NCBI RefSeq assembly: GCF_007754425.1
Contig: NZ_CP037452.1
Coordinates: 5,493,164-5,557,163, forward strand
From: Gimesia fumaroli
GTDB taxonomy: Bacteria > Planctomycetota > Planctomycetia > Planctomycetales > Planctomycetaceae
Length of the DNA stretch: 64,000 bases
Direction of reading: 5' to 3'
Program-made: the position numbers and the translations under genes
Part shown: positions 37,472-46,029 of the stretch, one piece after another
Layout of the letters: each line of letters begins with the position of its first letter
Position numbering within the stretch: the first letter of the stretch is position 1
The notes under the pieces: generated by a model
Databases searched by the model: none
The model's input: only the letters and a program-made list of their open reading frames with translations
Told to the model about the DNA's origin: nothing

Positions 37472-38917
37472 TCAGGCACGACCGGCAAGTTCTGAAATCG
37501 CATGCCCTTGTGCCACTATCGGCGTAGGACGTCCTGTAAAATCCGGCAGGAAGGTGTTAGCATAATCGATGCCCAGATGAGCATAGATTGTCGCCAGAAA
37601 ATCTTGTGGGGTCACGGCCCGTTCGACAGGCCCCTCTCCTTTTGGATCGGTGGCTCCAATCACCTGTCCGGTGCGAATGCCTCCACCGGCAAACAGCATC
37701 GAAGCGGCTCGCGGCCAATGATCGCGACCGGGCTGCCTGGTTCCCGCGCTCCCACTGGCTATCCCTGCCCCGGTGCTCTTCGCGTAAGAAATCTTGGGCG
37801 TACGACCGAATTCTCCCGCGACAACAACGAGCACGCGCTCATTGAGACCACGATCATAGATATCTTCAATCAAAGCTGTCACTGCCTGATCAAAATAGGG
37901 AGCGCGATATTTAAGGGCGTCAAAGACATGATGATTTACAGCGTGATCATCCCAGTTTCCCACTCGACCGCATAACGGGCCGGACAATTCCGTGGTGATA
38001 ATCTCCACGCCCGCTTCGACAAGCCGCCGCGCCATGAGACATTGCTGCCCCCATTGATGCATTCCATAACGATCTCGTACGTTTTGTGGCTCGCGGGTTA
38101 AATCGAAGGCTTCGGCCGACTGTTTACTGGTCAACAGACTGCTTGCCTGCGACTCAAACTCATCCATCGCCCGCATTTCCCCTTCCAGGTCCAGGTCGCG
38201 GCGTAAGTGATCTAATTTTTGACGTAAGGAAATTCGTCTGGTAATCTGCCGCGTTTCCTGAATATCGGAGAGCCCGATGTTAGGAACCTTAAAGTCCGGT
38301 TTGCTCGGATCCCCCTGAATCTGGAACGGTCCTGCGCCCGGCCCCAGATAAGTCGGGCCGGCGATCTGAAAACTATCGTAGTTTGTAATCGCATTCACGC
38401 CGATGTAGTTCGGCAGCACGCTTTCTTTTTCACGCCTCAGATAATTGGCGACCGACATGAAATCGGGCAGCTTCGGCTTCTGTTTATCGATCCGATCTTT
38501 GTCGCCTCCAAGCACTTGCAATGAGCCGGCAGGATGTCCGCCACCAGTATGCGTGATCGAACGCAAAATCGAAAACTTATCGGAAATTTGAGCATGACGC
38601 GGCAACAACTCGCCCAGGAACATGCCCTCGGATTTGGTCGCAATCGGAGAAAAAGGGCCCTTATATTCCGCAGCCGCTTCCGGTTTGGGATCATAGGTCT
38701 CCAGGTGACTGATTCCGCCACGACACCAGACCAGAATCACCGCAGTACGTTCTTTGGCTTTCTTTGTCGCATTAGCCGCCTGTAATTGATACAGCCCCGG
38801 CAAGGAAAGGCTTCCGAACCCACCCAGGCCGAACTTCAAAAATTGACGCCGTGCAGCTGCATGCTTCTGCAACTTTGAGCTCTGCTCTGATGACTGATTC
38901 TGCATATCGTCAACCAT
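37472..38917 (-). CDS. DUF1501 domain-containing protein, Tat-exported
   Basis: A 481-residue DUF1501 protein, distinct from the copy near 2-3 kb. A Tat signal is visible around residues 22-48 (ARRQFLKFGLGGFGSLSLPG). Family blocks: AVILVWCRGGISHLETYDPKPEA, SILRSITHTGGGHPAGSLQVLGGD, and the C-terminal [15 protein letters not shown] and GRDHWPRAASMLFAGGG. Here the family is longer in the middle (LRQKLDHLRRDLDLEGEM). It converges on the PQQ propeller gene. Function is unknown; a periplasmic hydrolase-like role is speculative. Confidence 0.92.
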   Translation of the reverse strand: MVDDMQNQSSEQSSKLQKHAAARRQFLKFGLGGFGSLSLPGLYQLQAANATKKAKERTAVILVWCRGGISHLETYDPKPEAAAEYKGPFSPIATKSEGMFLGELLPRHAQISDKFSILRSITHTGGGHPAGSLQVLGGDKDRIDKQKPKLPDFMSVANYLRREKESVLPNYIGVNAITNYDSFQIAGPTYLGPGAGPFQIQGDPSKPDFKVPNIGLSDIQETRQITRRISLRQKLDHLRRDLDLEGEMRAMDEFESQASSLLTSKQSAEAFDLTREPQNVRDRYGMHQWGQQCLMARRLVEAGVEIITTELSGPLCGRVGNWDDHAVNHHVFDALKYRAPYFDQAVTALIEDIYDRGLNERVLVVVAGEFGRTPKISYAKSTGAGIASGSAGTRQPGRDHWPRAASMLFAGGGIRTGQVIGATDPKGEGPVERAVTPQDFLATIYAHLGIDYANTFLPDFTGRPTPIVAQGHAISELAGRA

Positions 38918-39572
38918 GATTCCTAACGAATATTCTTTAGCAGCGAGATGAGCCGCCCCTGCTGATTACATCGGAATTATAACATATGTCACCAGACCGT
39001 GTCTAACACGCAATAGAAGGATTCTGGCCGGATTGCGTTTTCCAATCATTGAGATCACCTGAATCGTTTCATTTTATCACGATCCATATTCCATCCAGCT
39101 CAATTAATAAGTTCCCTGGAACGGAGCATCACCCCTGCAGCTGAAAAGTGCTTTCTAAGGATTTCAAACAATATCGATTGATTCAGACAATCTCTCAAAG
39201 TGCTTCCCGTCCGGTCAGGATCGACAGTCCCCCATCCTGCTAGGGATTGAATAAAAAAAGCCTCAATCCAAAAAAAATGAAACGGCACGAACTGGAATGC
39301 TGAAAGAATCAAACTCTCTGATACATAACAGATTAGATTATTCAGATCTGCGACTCAGCTGCATTACCGATATGCCGACAGTAAGGAAAATTGGACCTCG
39401 TTATAATTTTTTAATTGACTGATCGTTTTGGACAGGTAATATGAACCGACAAGCACCATGTCGTTCACTAACAACATCTGAATGTTTTGCGGCTAGAACA
39501 CACTTAAACCATATCACATGTGTATCTATCGCCATCACAGACACTCGTTGGACGCAGGTAAGGAGATTTCAC
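38918..39572. other. Regulatory gap before the radical SAM cluster
   Basis: About 650 bases between the DUF1501 gene and the first gene of the radical SAM cluster. It contains the promoter at 39415-39442 and a leader of about 120 bases. A 70-residue minus-strand frame at 39100-39312 has no convincing features. Confidence 0.55.
39415..39442 (+). promoter_or_regulatory. Predicted sigma70-type promoter of the radical SAM cluster
   Basis: TTGACT, a 16-base spacer and TAATAT, placed about 130 bases before the first start codon of the cluster. The -35 matches the consensus at five of six positions. No other comparable promoter was noticed before the downstream three genes. Confidence 0.6.
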
Positions 39573-40598
39573 ATGGCTCTTTTCTCTCATCGCTTCTCGC
39601 ATCATTTATGGATTCTCTGTCTTACGAATGCGTTTGCCTTCTTTTTTATCGCCGATGTTATGCCCGCCGCAGATAGCTTAGAGATGAGCCAGGAGGAGCG
39701 CAAAGAATGGAAAAGCTCTCCCAAAACAAAGGAGGAGCTTGATCCGCAGACGCGAGAACAATACGAAAAACTCAGAGCAAAGCTCTCTGAGGCCGAAAAG
39801 GAATACGACCAGCTCAAACAAAAGACTGCTGCCGAAAATGAGTTGCTCGAAACCGCATACCGTTTACGACAGGAAGCCAGTGCCACCGAACAACAGCTTA
39901 AACCGGCAGCAAAACAGGTGAAAAATTATTTCAAGCGTTTTAGTGGCGGATCGCTACAAAACCAGAATCAATTACGAAACGCATTCACCAAGCTTAAAGA
40001 ATATGAATTCTTCACCGAGATGGAAAACAACCCCGTCTTCCGTCCCTATGTTCTATTCTTTGCCAGGCAAATGATTTTAGAACTTCAAAATTCTTCGCAG
40101 TCTGGAAACAAACGATCCGATTTCGTACAAGATCTGCTCCCGCAGCCGGATGCAAAAATCACAGAATCGCAAGCGCTAGAAATTTATCTCAAGATTTTGG
40201 AACGTTATAAGGACCAGGCACTAGCCAAGGTTGGCAACACATCCAATTTTGATCAACTTCTTCCCTTCGTTCAGGAATACATCGAAGCGAAAGTCAAGAA
40301 CGACTTCCAGTTTCTCATCTGCGACACTTACTATCGCTTGAATAAACCGGTTTCTGAATCGGTAGCCAAGCAGAACATTTCTGAATTACATCAGCAACTC
40401 TCAGAGGTCTGGCCTCGCTGGCGATGGGCCGAAGCTCCCGAAGAAATTCGGAATCCCCCAAATCAGCGCGGAAACCTGAATGCCATGAACGGCGATTATC
40501 GCTGGTGGCTGCTGATCGTAAATATTGCTGTCATCGTGTTGCTGATCGGCGTGTTGATAATCCGTCGTCATCTGCGCGAACGTGGCAGTCATGTGTGA
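39573..40598 (+). CDS. Membrane-anchored coiled-coil protein of the radical SAM cluster
   Basis: A 341-residue protein starting at ATG 39573, preceded by AAGGAG; the frame extends upstream to 39441 but without a ribosome site. A signal-like segment (HLWILCLTNAFAFFFIADVMPAA) opens it. Residues about 35-125 are a charged coiled coil (YEKLRAKLSEAEKEYDQLKQKTAAENELLE), the middle is helical (NPVFRPYVLFFARQMILEL), and a C-terminal transmembrane helix WWLLIVNIAVIVLLIGVLII is followed by basic residues. Most of the protein is therefore predicted periplasmic. It is the first of four co-oriented genes, 38 bases before the next. I do not recognise a family; it may anchor or receive the exported product. 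Confidence 0.78.
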   Translation: MALFSHRFSHHLWILCLTNAFAFFFIADVMPAADSLEMSQEERKEWKSSPKTKEELDPQTREQYEKLRAKLSEAEKEYDQLKQKTAAENELLETAYRLRQEASATEQQLKPAAKQVKNYFKRFSGGSLQNQNQLRNAFTKLKEYEFFTEMENNPVFRPYVLFFARQMILELQNSSQSGNKRSDFVQDLLPQPDAKITESQALEIYLKILERYKDQALAKVGNTSNFDQLLPFVQEYIEAKVKNDFQFLICDTYYRLNKPVSESVAKQNISELHQQLSEVWPRWRWAEAPEEIRNPPNQRGNLNAMNGDYRWWLLIVNIAVIVLLIGVLIIRRHLRERGSHV

Positions 40599-40636
40599 TC
40601 TTAAGCTCTCTGCCTTTTTGATGAATGGAGGATGTG

Positions 40637-41596
40637 ATGGCTGCATTAGAAAATACGGACGTCAGTAATTCAGATGATGATACACTGTCACGTCGCCGTT
40701 TTATCCGGAAAGTTGGTGGGGCAACTTTTGCCATCACACTATTTGACATTGCGGATTTCTCAATGAATGTCGCTGCCGCAGCGGGCTGTGGCAGTGGCAC
40801 CAGCGATGCCGCCTGCAATACGGGAAGTCCGGCGACCCCCGATTCCAATTGCGGACAAACTGCCAGTCCTGGATTCAATACGAGTGGCCCGAATGGAATG
40901 GATCATGATGAAGCATGTTCGGCAACGGACAATGATGGCAACTGCCAGATGTCGCAACTCCCCAACGCCGGCAATGAAGTTGATGAAAACTGCAGTGCCA
41001 CCAGTATCGACGCCGATCAGAACTGCGGTGACTGTGACGACCATCACCAGACTGACGAGCATTGTTCAAAGGGGCTGGCCACAGGTGGGACAGATCCGGA
41101 CGAAATGTGCGGTCATCAGCACAATATCGGACTAGCTGAGGATCAAAACTGTAGTGCAACGGTTACCGACGTTGGTTGCGGGGTACATACAACCTCATAC
41201 GGAGGCACAGATCGTGATACTGACCAGCATTGTGTCGGAGGCAATGCTGATATGAATTGTGCCTCATCAGCCGGGGTAGATTCAAACTGTAATGCGTCGA
41301 CATTTCCTTCCAATACTTCGCCGGACGAACGCTGTGGGACCGTGGCAGGTGCCACGACGGATTACGACGCCGCCTGTAGTCATTACGACGCTGATGAATC
41401 CTGCTCTTCAACCTCGACTGATGAATCGTGTGGTACTTTTCCAGGACCATTTAACGACAACACGGACGAGCACTGTCCTTCACCAAGCCAGGATCAATCC
41501 GATGTGCCGAACGAAGGCCCGCTCAACCCCTGGTGTCCCAATACCGGTGATGCTGATTACTGGGATCCACCACCACCACCGCCACCTGGTGGTTAA
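40637..41596 (+). CDS. Tat-targeted Cys/Asp-repeat protein, candidate RiPP-like substrate
   Basis: A 319-residue protein starting at ATG 40637 (GGAGG five bases upstream). It begins with an acidic stretch and a twin-arginine signal: SRRRFIRK at residues 18-25, then GGATFAITLF. From residue 50 to 300 it has 21 cysteines, 18 of them in D-x-x-C, spaced about 8-20 residues apart (DAAC, DSNC, DEAC, DENC, DQNC, DEHC, DERC, DESC and so on), often followed by Ser or Gly. The rest is Asp, Asn, Ser, Thr and Gly with almost no Lys or aromatics. It ends in seven prolines and GG. It lies 73 bases before a radical SAM/SPASM gene. I infer a precursor whose Cys/Asp residues are modified; metal binding is the alternative. 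Confidence 0.82.
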   Translation: MAALENTDVSNSDDDTLSRRRFIRKVGGATFAITLFDIADFSMNVAAAAGCGSGTSDAACNTGSPATPDSNCGQTASPGFNTSGPNGMDHDEACSATDNDGNCQMSQLPNAGNEVDENCSATSIDADQNCGDCDDHHQTDEHCSKGLATGGTDPDEMCGHQHNIGLAEDQNCSATVTDVGCGVHTTSYGGTDRDTDQHCVGGNADMNCASSAGVDSNCNASTFPSNTSPDERCGTVAGATTDYDAACSHYDADESCSSTSTDESCGTFPGPFNDNTDEHCPSPSQDQSDVPNEGPLNPWCPNTGDADYWDPPPPPPPGG

Positions 41597-41669
41597 ACCA
41601 CCATTGTTTAGATCGTGTTTCAGTTTGCTTTGTATCCGAATTTAAATACCAGCGCCGGCGAGGGAACTT

Positions 41670-43430
41670 ATGCAACACCAAATCGATTGTACGTCAGAAC
41701 CCACTGGTTCTTTTTCCAGTTTAGAAGCGCTCGAGATTGACCCTCGTTCGTTTCATGTCTTCGAATATCAGGGAGACCGGCTATTATTTGATCGAGCCAC
41801 AGGTACTACATCGGGCCTGAACGATCTTGCGTTTACGGTCCTGCAACAGATCCAGGAAGGCACCCCCCTTCCGAAAACGATGGATGCGATCTCAGCGAAT
41901 TATCCAGATTTGGATGCAGCTGGTGTGTTACTGGCTTTGCACGATTTGAAGCAACGGGGGTTCTTTCGTTTTGAAGAAGCGCATCACGCGACAGAACAAG
42001 ACTTGGAATATCTCTGGAATCATAAGCCCCGTCGGATTCAAATGCTGATGGCCGAAGGGTGCAATCTTGGCTGCCGCTACTGTTATCAATGGAGGAACGG
42101 CACGAATCAGAAGCACACACTGATGCCATGGCCCGTTGCGAAACAGTCCGTCGATTATTTAGTCTGGCGATCTGGAAATCGCAACGATCTGCAAGTGACC
42201 TTCTTTGGTGGGGAACCGCTACTCAACTACCCCATGATCAAACGCGTGGTGAATTACTGTAAAACGATTGAGAAAACGTCGAACAAACAGTTCACATTTG
42301 AATTGATTACCAATGGGACGCTCCTCTCAGAAGATGTCGTTGATTTCATCGTCGAACATCGATTCCTCCTGTTTATCAGTCTCGATGGTTGGCGCGAAAT
42401 GCACGAATACAACCGACCGGCGATGGACGGACAAGGTTCATACGATACGATCGTCCGCAATGCTGTTTACGCAAATAAACAATACGAAAAACACAAACTA
42501 CCACTCATCAAGATCCGAGCCAACTTGACAAATCGATACCATGACAAGAAAAAAGTATCGCAATTCTTTGAAGAGTTGGGCTTCAAACTGATTGGCATCG
42601 GGCCGATTGAACCATTACCGCACGGCGATCCCTCTCCCGCCGCCCTGACCGAAGAACAGATGGACGCGCTGGCTGAAAAATCAGAACAGGATCTGCTGGA
42701 CGTTGTGGAAACCCTGAAAAGACGCGAACACGTCGGCCCCTTCGAAATGAGAAAACTTCATCAAGCCAGACGACCGCTTAAGAAAAATGGAACCCTGGGG
42801 GTCACTTGTGGAGTCTGCCGTAATACCACAGTCGTTGATAACAGGGGGAATATGTATCCCTGCCACCGTTATGGTGAAATGCAGGAATATGTCATCGGAC
42901 ATATTTCCTCCGGGCTCGATCGGGCTCTGGTCATGAAGTACTATCAGAAAATCAATGCGCATACCACGAAGGACTGTCACGACTGTTGGATTCGCGATTA
43001 CTGCTCCGGAGGATGTGCCTGGCTTCTTTCAGATAAAGAAGGCAACATTCACCACCCGACCAAAGCGGAGTGCACCCGACGCCGTAAGTCGATGGAACAA
43101 CGCCTCTGGCTGCGAAAAGATTTACGGGAAAATTTCCCAGGATGGATGGAACGCGACGAGGAAACTTCCATCGATAGTTGGGACTGGAATGAAAAATTCG
43201 CAGTGCCGGAAAAGTTCAGCAACTGCACTGAGGAAGAAGATTTAGCGGGAGTGCAGTTTGTACAACTAAGTTCTGGATTAAATCAACAGAACAACACAGC
43301 ATCTCCAGGCTGTTCTTCCTGCAGTGAGGCATCCTCTGGCAGCTGTGGTTGCAGCACTTCGTCTGAGGAAGGACAATTCGCCACACTGGTGCCACTCACT
43401 GATCCCAGCCTGAAAAACAAAAAGGAATAA
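41670..43430 (+). CDS. Radical SAM/SPASM peptide-modifying enzyme
   Basis: A 586-residue enzyme. Residues about 25-95 resemble the PqqD-like recognition element (FHVFEYQGDRLLFDRATGTTSGLNDLAF, then a helix-rich part). The radical SAM cluster is C-x3-C-x2-C at Cys131, Cys135 and Cys138; FFGGEPLLN (178-186) is the SAM-binding GGE region. SPASM cysteines for auxiliary clusters are Cys380, Cys383, Cys398, Cys436, Cys439, Cys445, Cys449 and Cys468 (CHDCWIRDYCSGGC). A tail from 540 has four more cysteines (Cys548, Cys551, Cys559, Cys561). GAGGG precedes the ATG. Family knowledge: such enzymes form thioether or C-C links in peptides. The partner is most likely the D-x-x-C protein upstream. Confidence 0.93.
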   Translation: MQHQIDCTSEPTGSFSSLEALEIDPRSFHVFEYQGDRLLFDRATGTTSGLNDLAFTVLQQIQEGTPLPKTMDAISANYPDLDAAGVLLALHDLKQRGFFRFEEAHHATEQDLEYLWNHKPRRIQMLMAEGCNLGCRYCYQWRNGTNQKHTLMPWPVAKQSVDYLVWRSGNRNDLQVTFFGGEPLLNYPMIKRVVNYCKTIEKTSNKQFTFELITNGTLLSEDVVDFIVEHRFLLFISLDGWREMHEYNRPAMDGQGSYDTIVRNAVYANKQYEKHKLPLIKIRANLTNRYHDKKKVSQFFEELGFKLIGIGPIEPLPHGDPSPAALTEEQMDALAEKSEQDLLDVVETLKRREHVGPFEMRKLHQARRPLKKNGTLGVTCGVCRNTTVVDNRGNMYPCHRYGEMQEYVIGHISSGLDRALVMKYYQKINAHTTKDCHDCWIRDYCSGGCAWLLSDKEGNIHHPTKAECTRRRKSMEQRLWLRKDLRENFPGWMERDEETSIDSWDWNEKFAVPEKFSNCTEEEDLAGVQFVQLSSGLNQQNNTASPGCSSCSEASSGSCGCSTSSEEGQFATLVPLTDPSLKNKKE

Positions 43431-43509
43431 TCTTCCCGTATCATTATTCTCCATACCACCCGGTATCGAGTACGTCTGATAGCATGATAGTAATATTGCT
43501 AGTGAAAAA

Positions 43510-44466
43510 ATGCAGAAGAATCGATCTGGTTTTCAGGTGTTCAAGACGTTCTACAGCTCTCGAAATCCCTGTGAACGATATTGTCATCTGTCACAAATTG
43601 CAGAAGGGGGGCTGGCATATATTTACCGGGCTTACGATCCGGAATCTGATTCCTGGGTAGCACTGAAAATACTGAAAAGCAAATGCGCCCGTTCGCGACG
43701 ATGCACACAGGCTTTTTGCCGGGAAATGTATCTGCTTTCTCTGTTCAAGCATGAAAACATTGTACCTTTCTTCGCAGGTGGTTTAACTGAAAACCACCTG
43801 CCCTTCTTAGCACTGGAATTGCTCGAGGGAGATACACTGAGAGAAGCGATTCGCGAGAAAACGTTTTCGGTTTCAGATGCACTCCCCATCATTCTTGATC
43901 TACTAAAGGCACTGACAGAGATTCATAAACACGAAGTCGTCCACCTGGATCTCAAACCCCAAAATATTTTCCTGACGATGAATACCAATGCGCCCTGCCG
44001 ACAATCTACGAAATTACTGGACTTCGGATCGTGTCAGGCAGCGACCAATTTACACTCGTGCCAACTTGACCCAACCTGGCTGCATCCCACTTATCCCGGA
44101 GCAACACCAGGTTATGCCTCGCCGGAGCAAATGGCACTCTATCTCTCTGGTAAGACTTCGCCCCTTGATCCTCGTTCCGACCTGTATTCGCTCGGTGTTG
44201 TCGCATTCGAAATGCTGACGGGAACATTGCCTTATCATCTGCCTCGGCGCAGAGACGATTGGCTCGATTCCCTAGAATATTTTGCCAGTAAAGATCACAA
44301 ACGTGTTGTGAGCAGTCTCCCAGTTCCCTTAAACCGCTTCATCGAAAAATGCTTCACTTCTGACCCTGAGCAAAGATGGTTCAACGCACATGAAGCAATT
44401 GATTTTTTAGAAAGATACCAGCAGACAACCTGCCAGCCAGATGCTTCGGACTATTCTCTTGGATAA
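43510..44466 (+). CDS. Serine/threonine protein kinase (Hanks type)
   Basis: A 318-residue eukaryotic-type kinase with no transmembrane helix. Glycine-rich loop IAEGGLAYIYRA (30-41), ATP lysine in VALK (Lys53), catalytic loop HLDLKPQN (145-152, Asp147), DFG (171-173), an activation segment leading to GYASPEQMALYLSG, and the APE-helix Arg near DLYSLGVVAFEML. It has no PASTA or sensor domain and stops soon after the kinase fold. It lies 79 bases after the radical SAM gene in the same orientation and before a convergent terminator, so it is the likely last gene of the cluster. Its target is unknown; Ser/Thr-rich cluster proteins are candidates. Confidence 0.93.
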   Translation: MQKNRSGFQVFKTFYSSRNPCERYCHLSQIAEGGLAYIYRAYDPESDSWVALKILKSKCARSRRCTQAFCREMYLLSLFKHENIVPFFAGGLTENHLPFLALELLEGDTLREAIREKTFSVSDALPIILDLLKALTEIHKHEVVHLDLKPQNIFLTMNTNAPCRQSTKLLDFGSCQAATNLHSCQLDPTWLHPTYPGATPGYASPEQMALYLSGKTSPLDPRSDLYSLGVVAFEMLTGTLPYHLPRRRDDWLDSLEYFASKDHKRVVSSLPVPLNRFIEKCFTSDPEQRWFNAHEAIDFLERYQQTTCQPDASDYSLG

Positions 44467-44486
44467 AAACGGGGTATCAAAAACAA

Positions 44487-44515
44487 AAGCCCCTGATCGA
44501 AGAAATCAAGGGCTT
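44487..44515 (-). terminator. Terminator for the small lipoprotein gene
   Basis: Arms AAGCCC(C)TGAT and ATCA(A)GGGCTT with a seven-base loop. On the minus strand the stem is followed by a T-rich run, so it serves the lipoprotein gene at 44537; it lies between two convergent transcripts. Confidence 0.75.
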
Positions 44516-44536
44516 AGATCAAAATAATGACTTGAA

Positions 44537-44857
44537 TTAAAGCTGTCCTGCCATCTGCTTCGCGATTTTCTTGGTTTGGGCCGGTGAAGAGGCGGCTTCC
44601 AGTTTTTCCAGATCGGAAAGCAGCTTGTCGGCTTTCGCAGCATCCGATTGCTTCAGACCTTCCAGTGTTTCACGAAAGCCCATCGCGGCACTTCCCATTT
44701 CGCCTGTTTGTGCAATCGATTCCAAAGCAGTTTTCATATCGGCTGTTGAAGTAATATTGTTCGTTTCAGCAGCGGCATCTTCACTACCGGCATCACCGCC
44801 TCCACAGCCCACGCAAGTCATGACAAACAGCATTAGAATGGTCGGAATTGCTTTCAT
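44537..44857 (-). CDS. Small lipoprotein
   Basis: A 106-residue protein starting at ATG 44857 (AAAGGAC upstream). The N-terminus MKAIPTILMLFVMTCVGCGGG is a lipoprotein signal, the lipobox Cys being the one before GGG. The rest is Ala/Glu/Lys-rich and helical (MKTALESIAQTGEMGSAAMGFRETLEGLKQSDAAKADKLLSDLEKL). No motif is recognised. An upstream in-frame extension to 44911 has no ribosome site. Confidence 0.8.
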   Translation of the reverse strand: MKAIPTILMLFVMTCVGCGGGDAGSEDAAAETNNITSTADMKTALESIAQTGEMGSAAMGFRETLEGLKQSDAAKADKLLSDLEKLEAASSPAQTKKIAKQMAGQL

Positions 44858-44963
44858 CGTTCTGGTCCTTTTTCGATCGGAAGTTAGTTGATTGATAACA
44901 TATGAGTTCACTCAGGCCCACTTATCTCTGTGAACAGTCTGTGGAACCAGCAGAAATGGGATT

Positions 44964-45003
44964 AAAAAAAGAGCGAAACTCATTATAACGAGAATCGCTC
45001 TCT
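44964..45003 (-). terminator. Terminator of the first DUF1559 gene
   Basis: Arms AGAGCGA and TCGCTCT flank a larger loop, followed on the minus strand by a T-run. A near-identical element ends the second DUF1559 gene, consistent with duplication of the gene with its terminator. Confidence 0.8.
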
Positions 45004-45033
45004 TAAAAAACTTAATCGTTCAAATTATTCGGC

Positions 45034-46029
45034 TTACCATTCGCCAACGGTTTCTTCGCCTGAAGTTGAACCGAGAGCCTGCCAGAGGGTTGTGTCAATA
45101 TTATCGCTGGCAAAACGGACAGAACCGTCGCCCATCAACACATGCGCGCCGCCAGTATGACGACTGCGGGCAGCCCAGACTCCAGCCGAATCGTACCAGC
45201 CACAGCCGGTACAAGGATGACAGTCCGGGTTGGGTGTGTTGGGTACGTTCAATGTATTGAAGACAGTTTGGCCACCGATACCATTCATCCATTCGCGTCT
45301 CACGTGACTGTGAGTATTGGATGTCCCTGTCAGACACTGAGTCCCATAGGCATCCAGATTTGCCTTAGACACAAAGCTTCGTTCAGAGAACGGGAAAGAC
45401 TGAGCACGGACTAAATCGGTCTTTACATTAAACTTGCTACCGGTATTGTCACCCACGGTACTTTCACTGGCAGCAATCGTATTCGATGTACCATCCAATA
45501 CGTCTCGGATGCGTGTTGGCTTGCTGAAGTTAAACATACCAACCTGGTCACCCTGACCGACACGCCAATACATAGAGGGACCAGCACTCACCACATAGTT
45601 ATTGCCAGTGTCTCCGCCGGGCCATTTGAGATCTGAGGGACACAGGAACGCTGGAATCACTTCATTGTTCAACGCGTTGTTTGGTGCCTGATCATACCGC
45701 AAATTCCAATCGATCTGATTGTAGATATTTGCCTGATCCATATAAGGCAGCATCAAAGCATGGGCACTCATACCCCGCCATGCGCAAGTTCCGGTACATG
45801 AGTCATGGATAGACGGAGCATCGGAAATCGGAAACATGCGATGCGCGTCATGATAGTTGTGCATCGCCAGACCAAGCTGCTTCAGATTGTTCTTGCAGGT
45901 GGAACGGCGGGCCGCTTCACGAGCCTGTTGTACGGCGGGAAGTAATAACGCAATCAGAATTGCAATGATGGCAATCACCACCAGCAATTCGATCAACGTA
46001 AACCCCCGTTGTCGAACCAGTCGCTTCAT
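45034..46029 (-). CDS. DUF1559 pseudopilin-like protein, copy A
   Basis: A 331-residue DUF1559 protein. The N-terminus [35 protein letters not shown] is a type IV prepilin/pseudopilin signal with prepilin peptidase site after Gly9. The extracytoplasmic domain has conserved [11 protein letters not shown] and [13 protein letters not shown], and the C-terminal H-X9-DG motif appears in [21 protein letters not shown] Cys-rich turn ([10 protein letters not shown]) is present. GGAGAG precedes the ATG. Planctomycetes carry many such proteins; their assembly role and export path are not settled. Confidence 0.95.
   Translation of the reverse strand: MKRLVRQRGFTLIELLVVIAIIAILIALLLPAVQQAREAARRSTCKNNLKQLGLAMHNYHDAHRMFPISDAPSIHDSCTGTCAWRGMSAHALMLPYMDQANIYNQIDWNLRYDQAPNNALNNEVIPAFLCPSDLKWPGGDTGNNYVVSAGPSMYWRVGQGDQVGMFNFSKPTRIRDVLDGTSNTIAASESTVGDNTGSKFNVKTDLVRAQSFPFSERSFVSKANLDAYGTQCLTGTSNTHSHVRREWMNGIGGQTVFNTLNVPNTPNPDCHPCTGCGWYDSAGVWAARSRHTGGAHVLMGDGSVRFASDNIDTTLWQALGSTSGEETVGEW

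Noticed and set aside
39100-39312. Short minus-strand frame before the radical SAM cluster
   Set aside because: No ribosome site or conserved motif, and composition is not protein-like.
40784-41560. Simple tandem DNA repeat in the Cys/Asp protein gene
   Set aside because: Motif spacing and codons vary too much for recent DNA duplication; the pattern is conserved at the amino-acid level.
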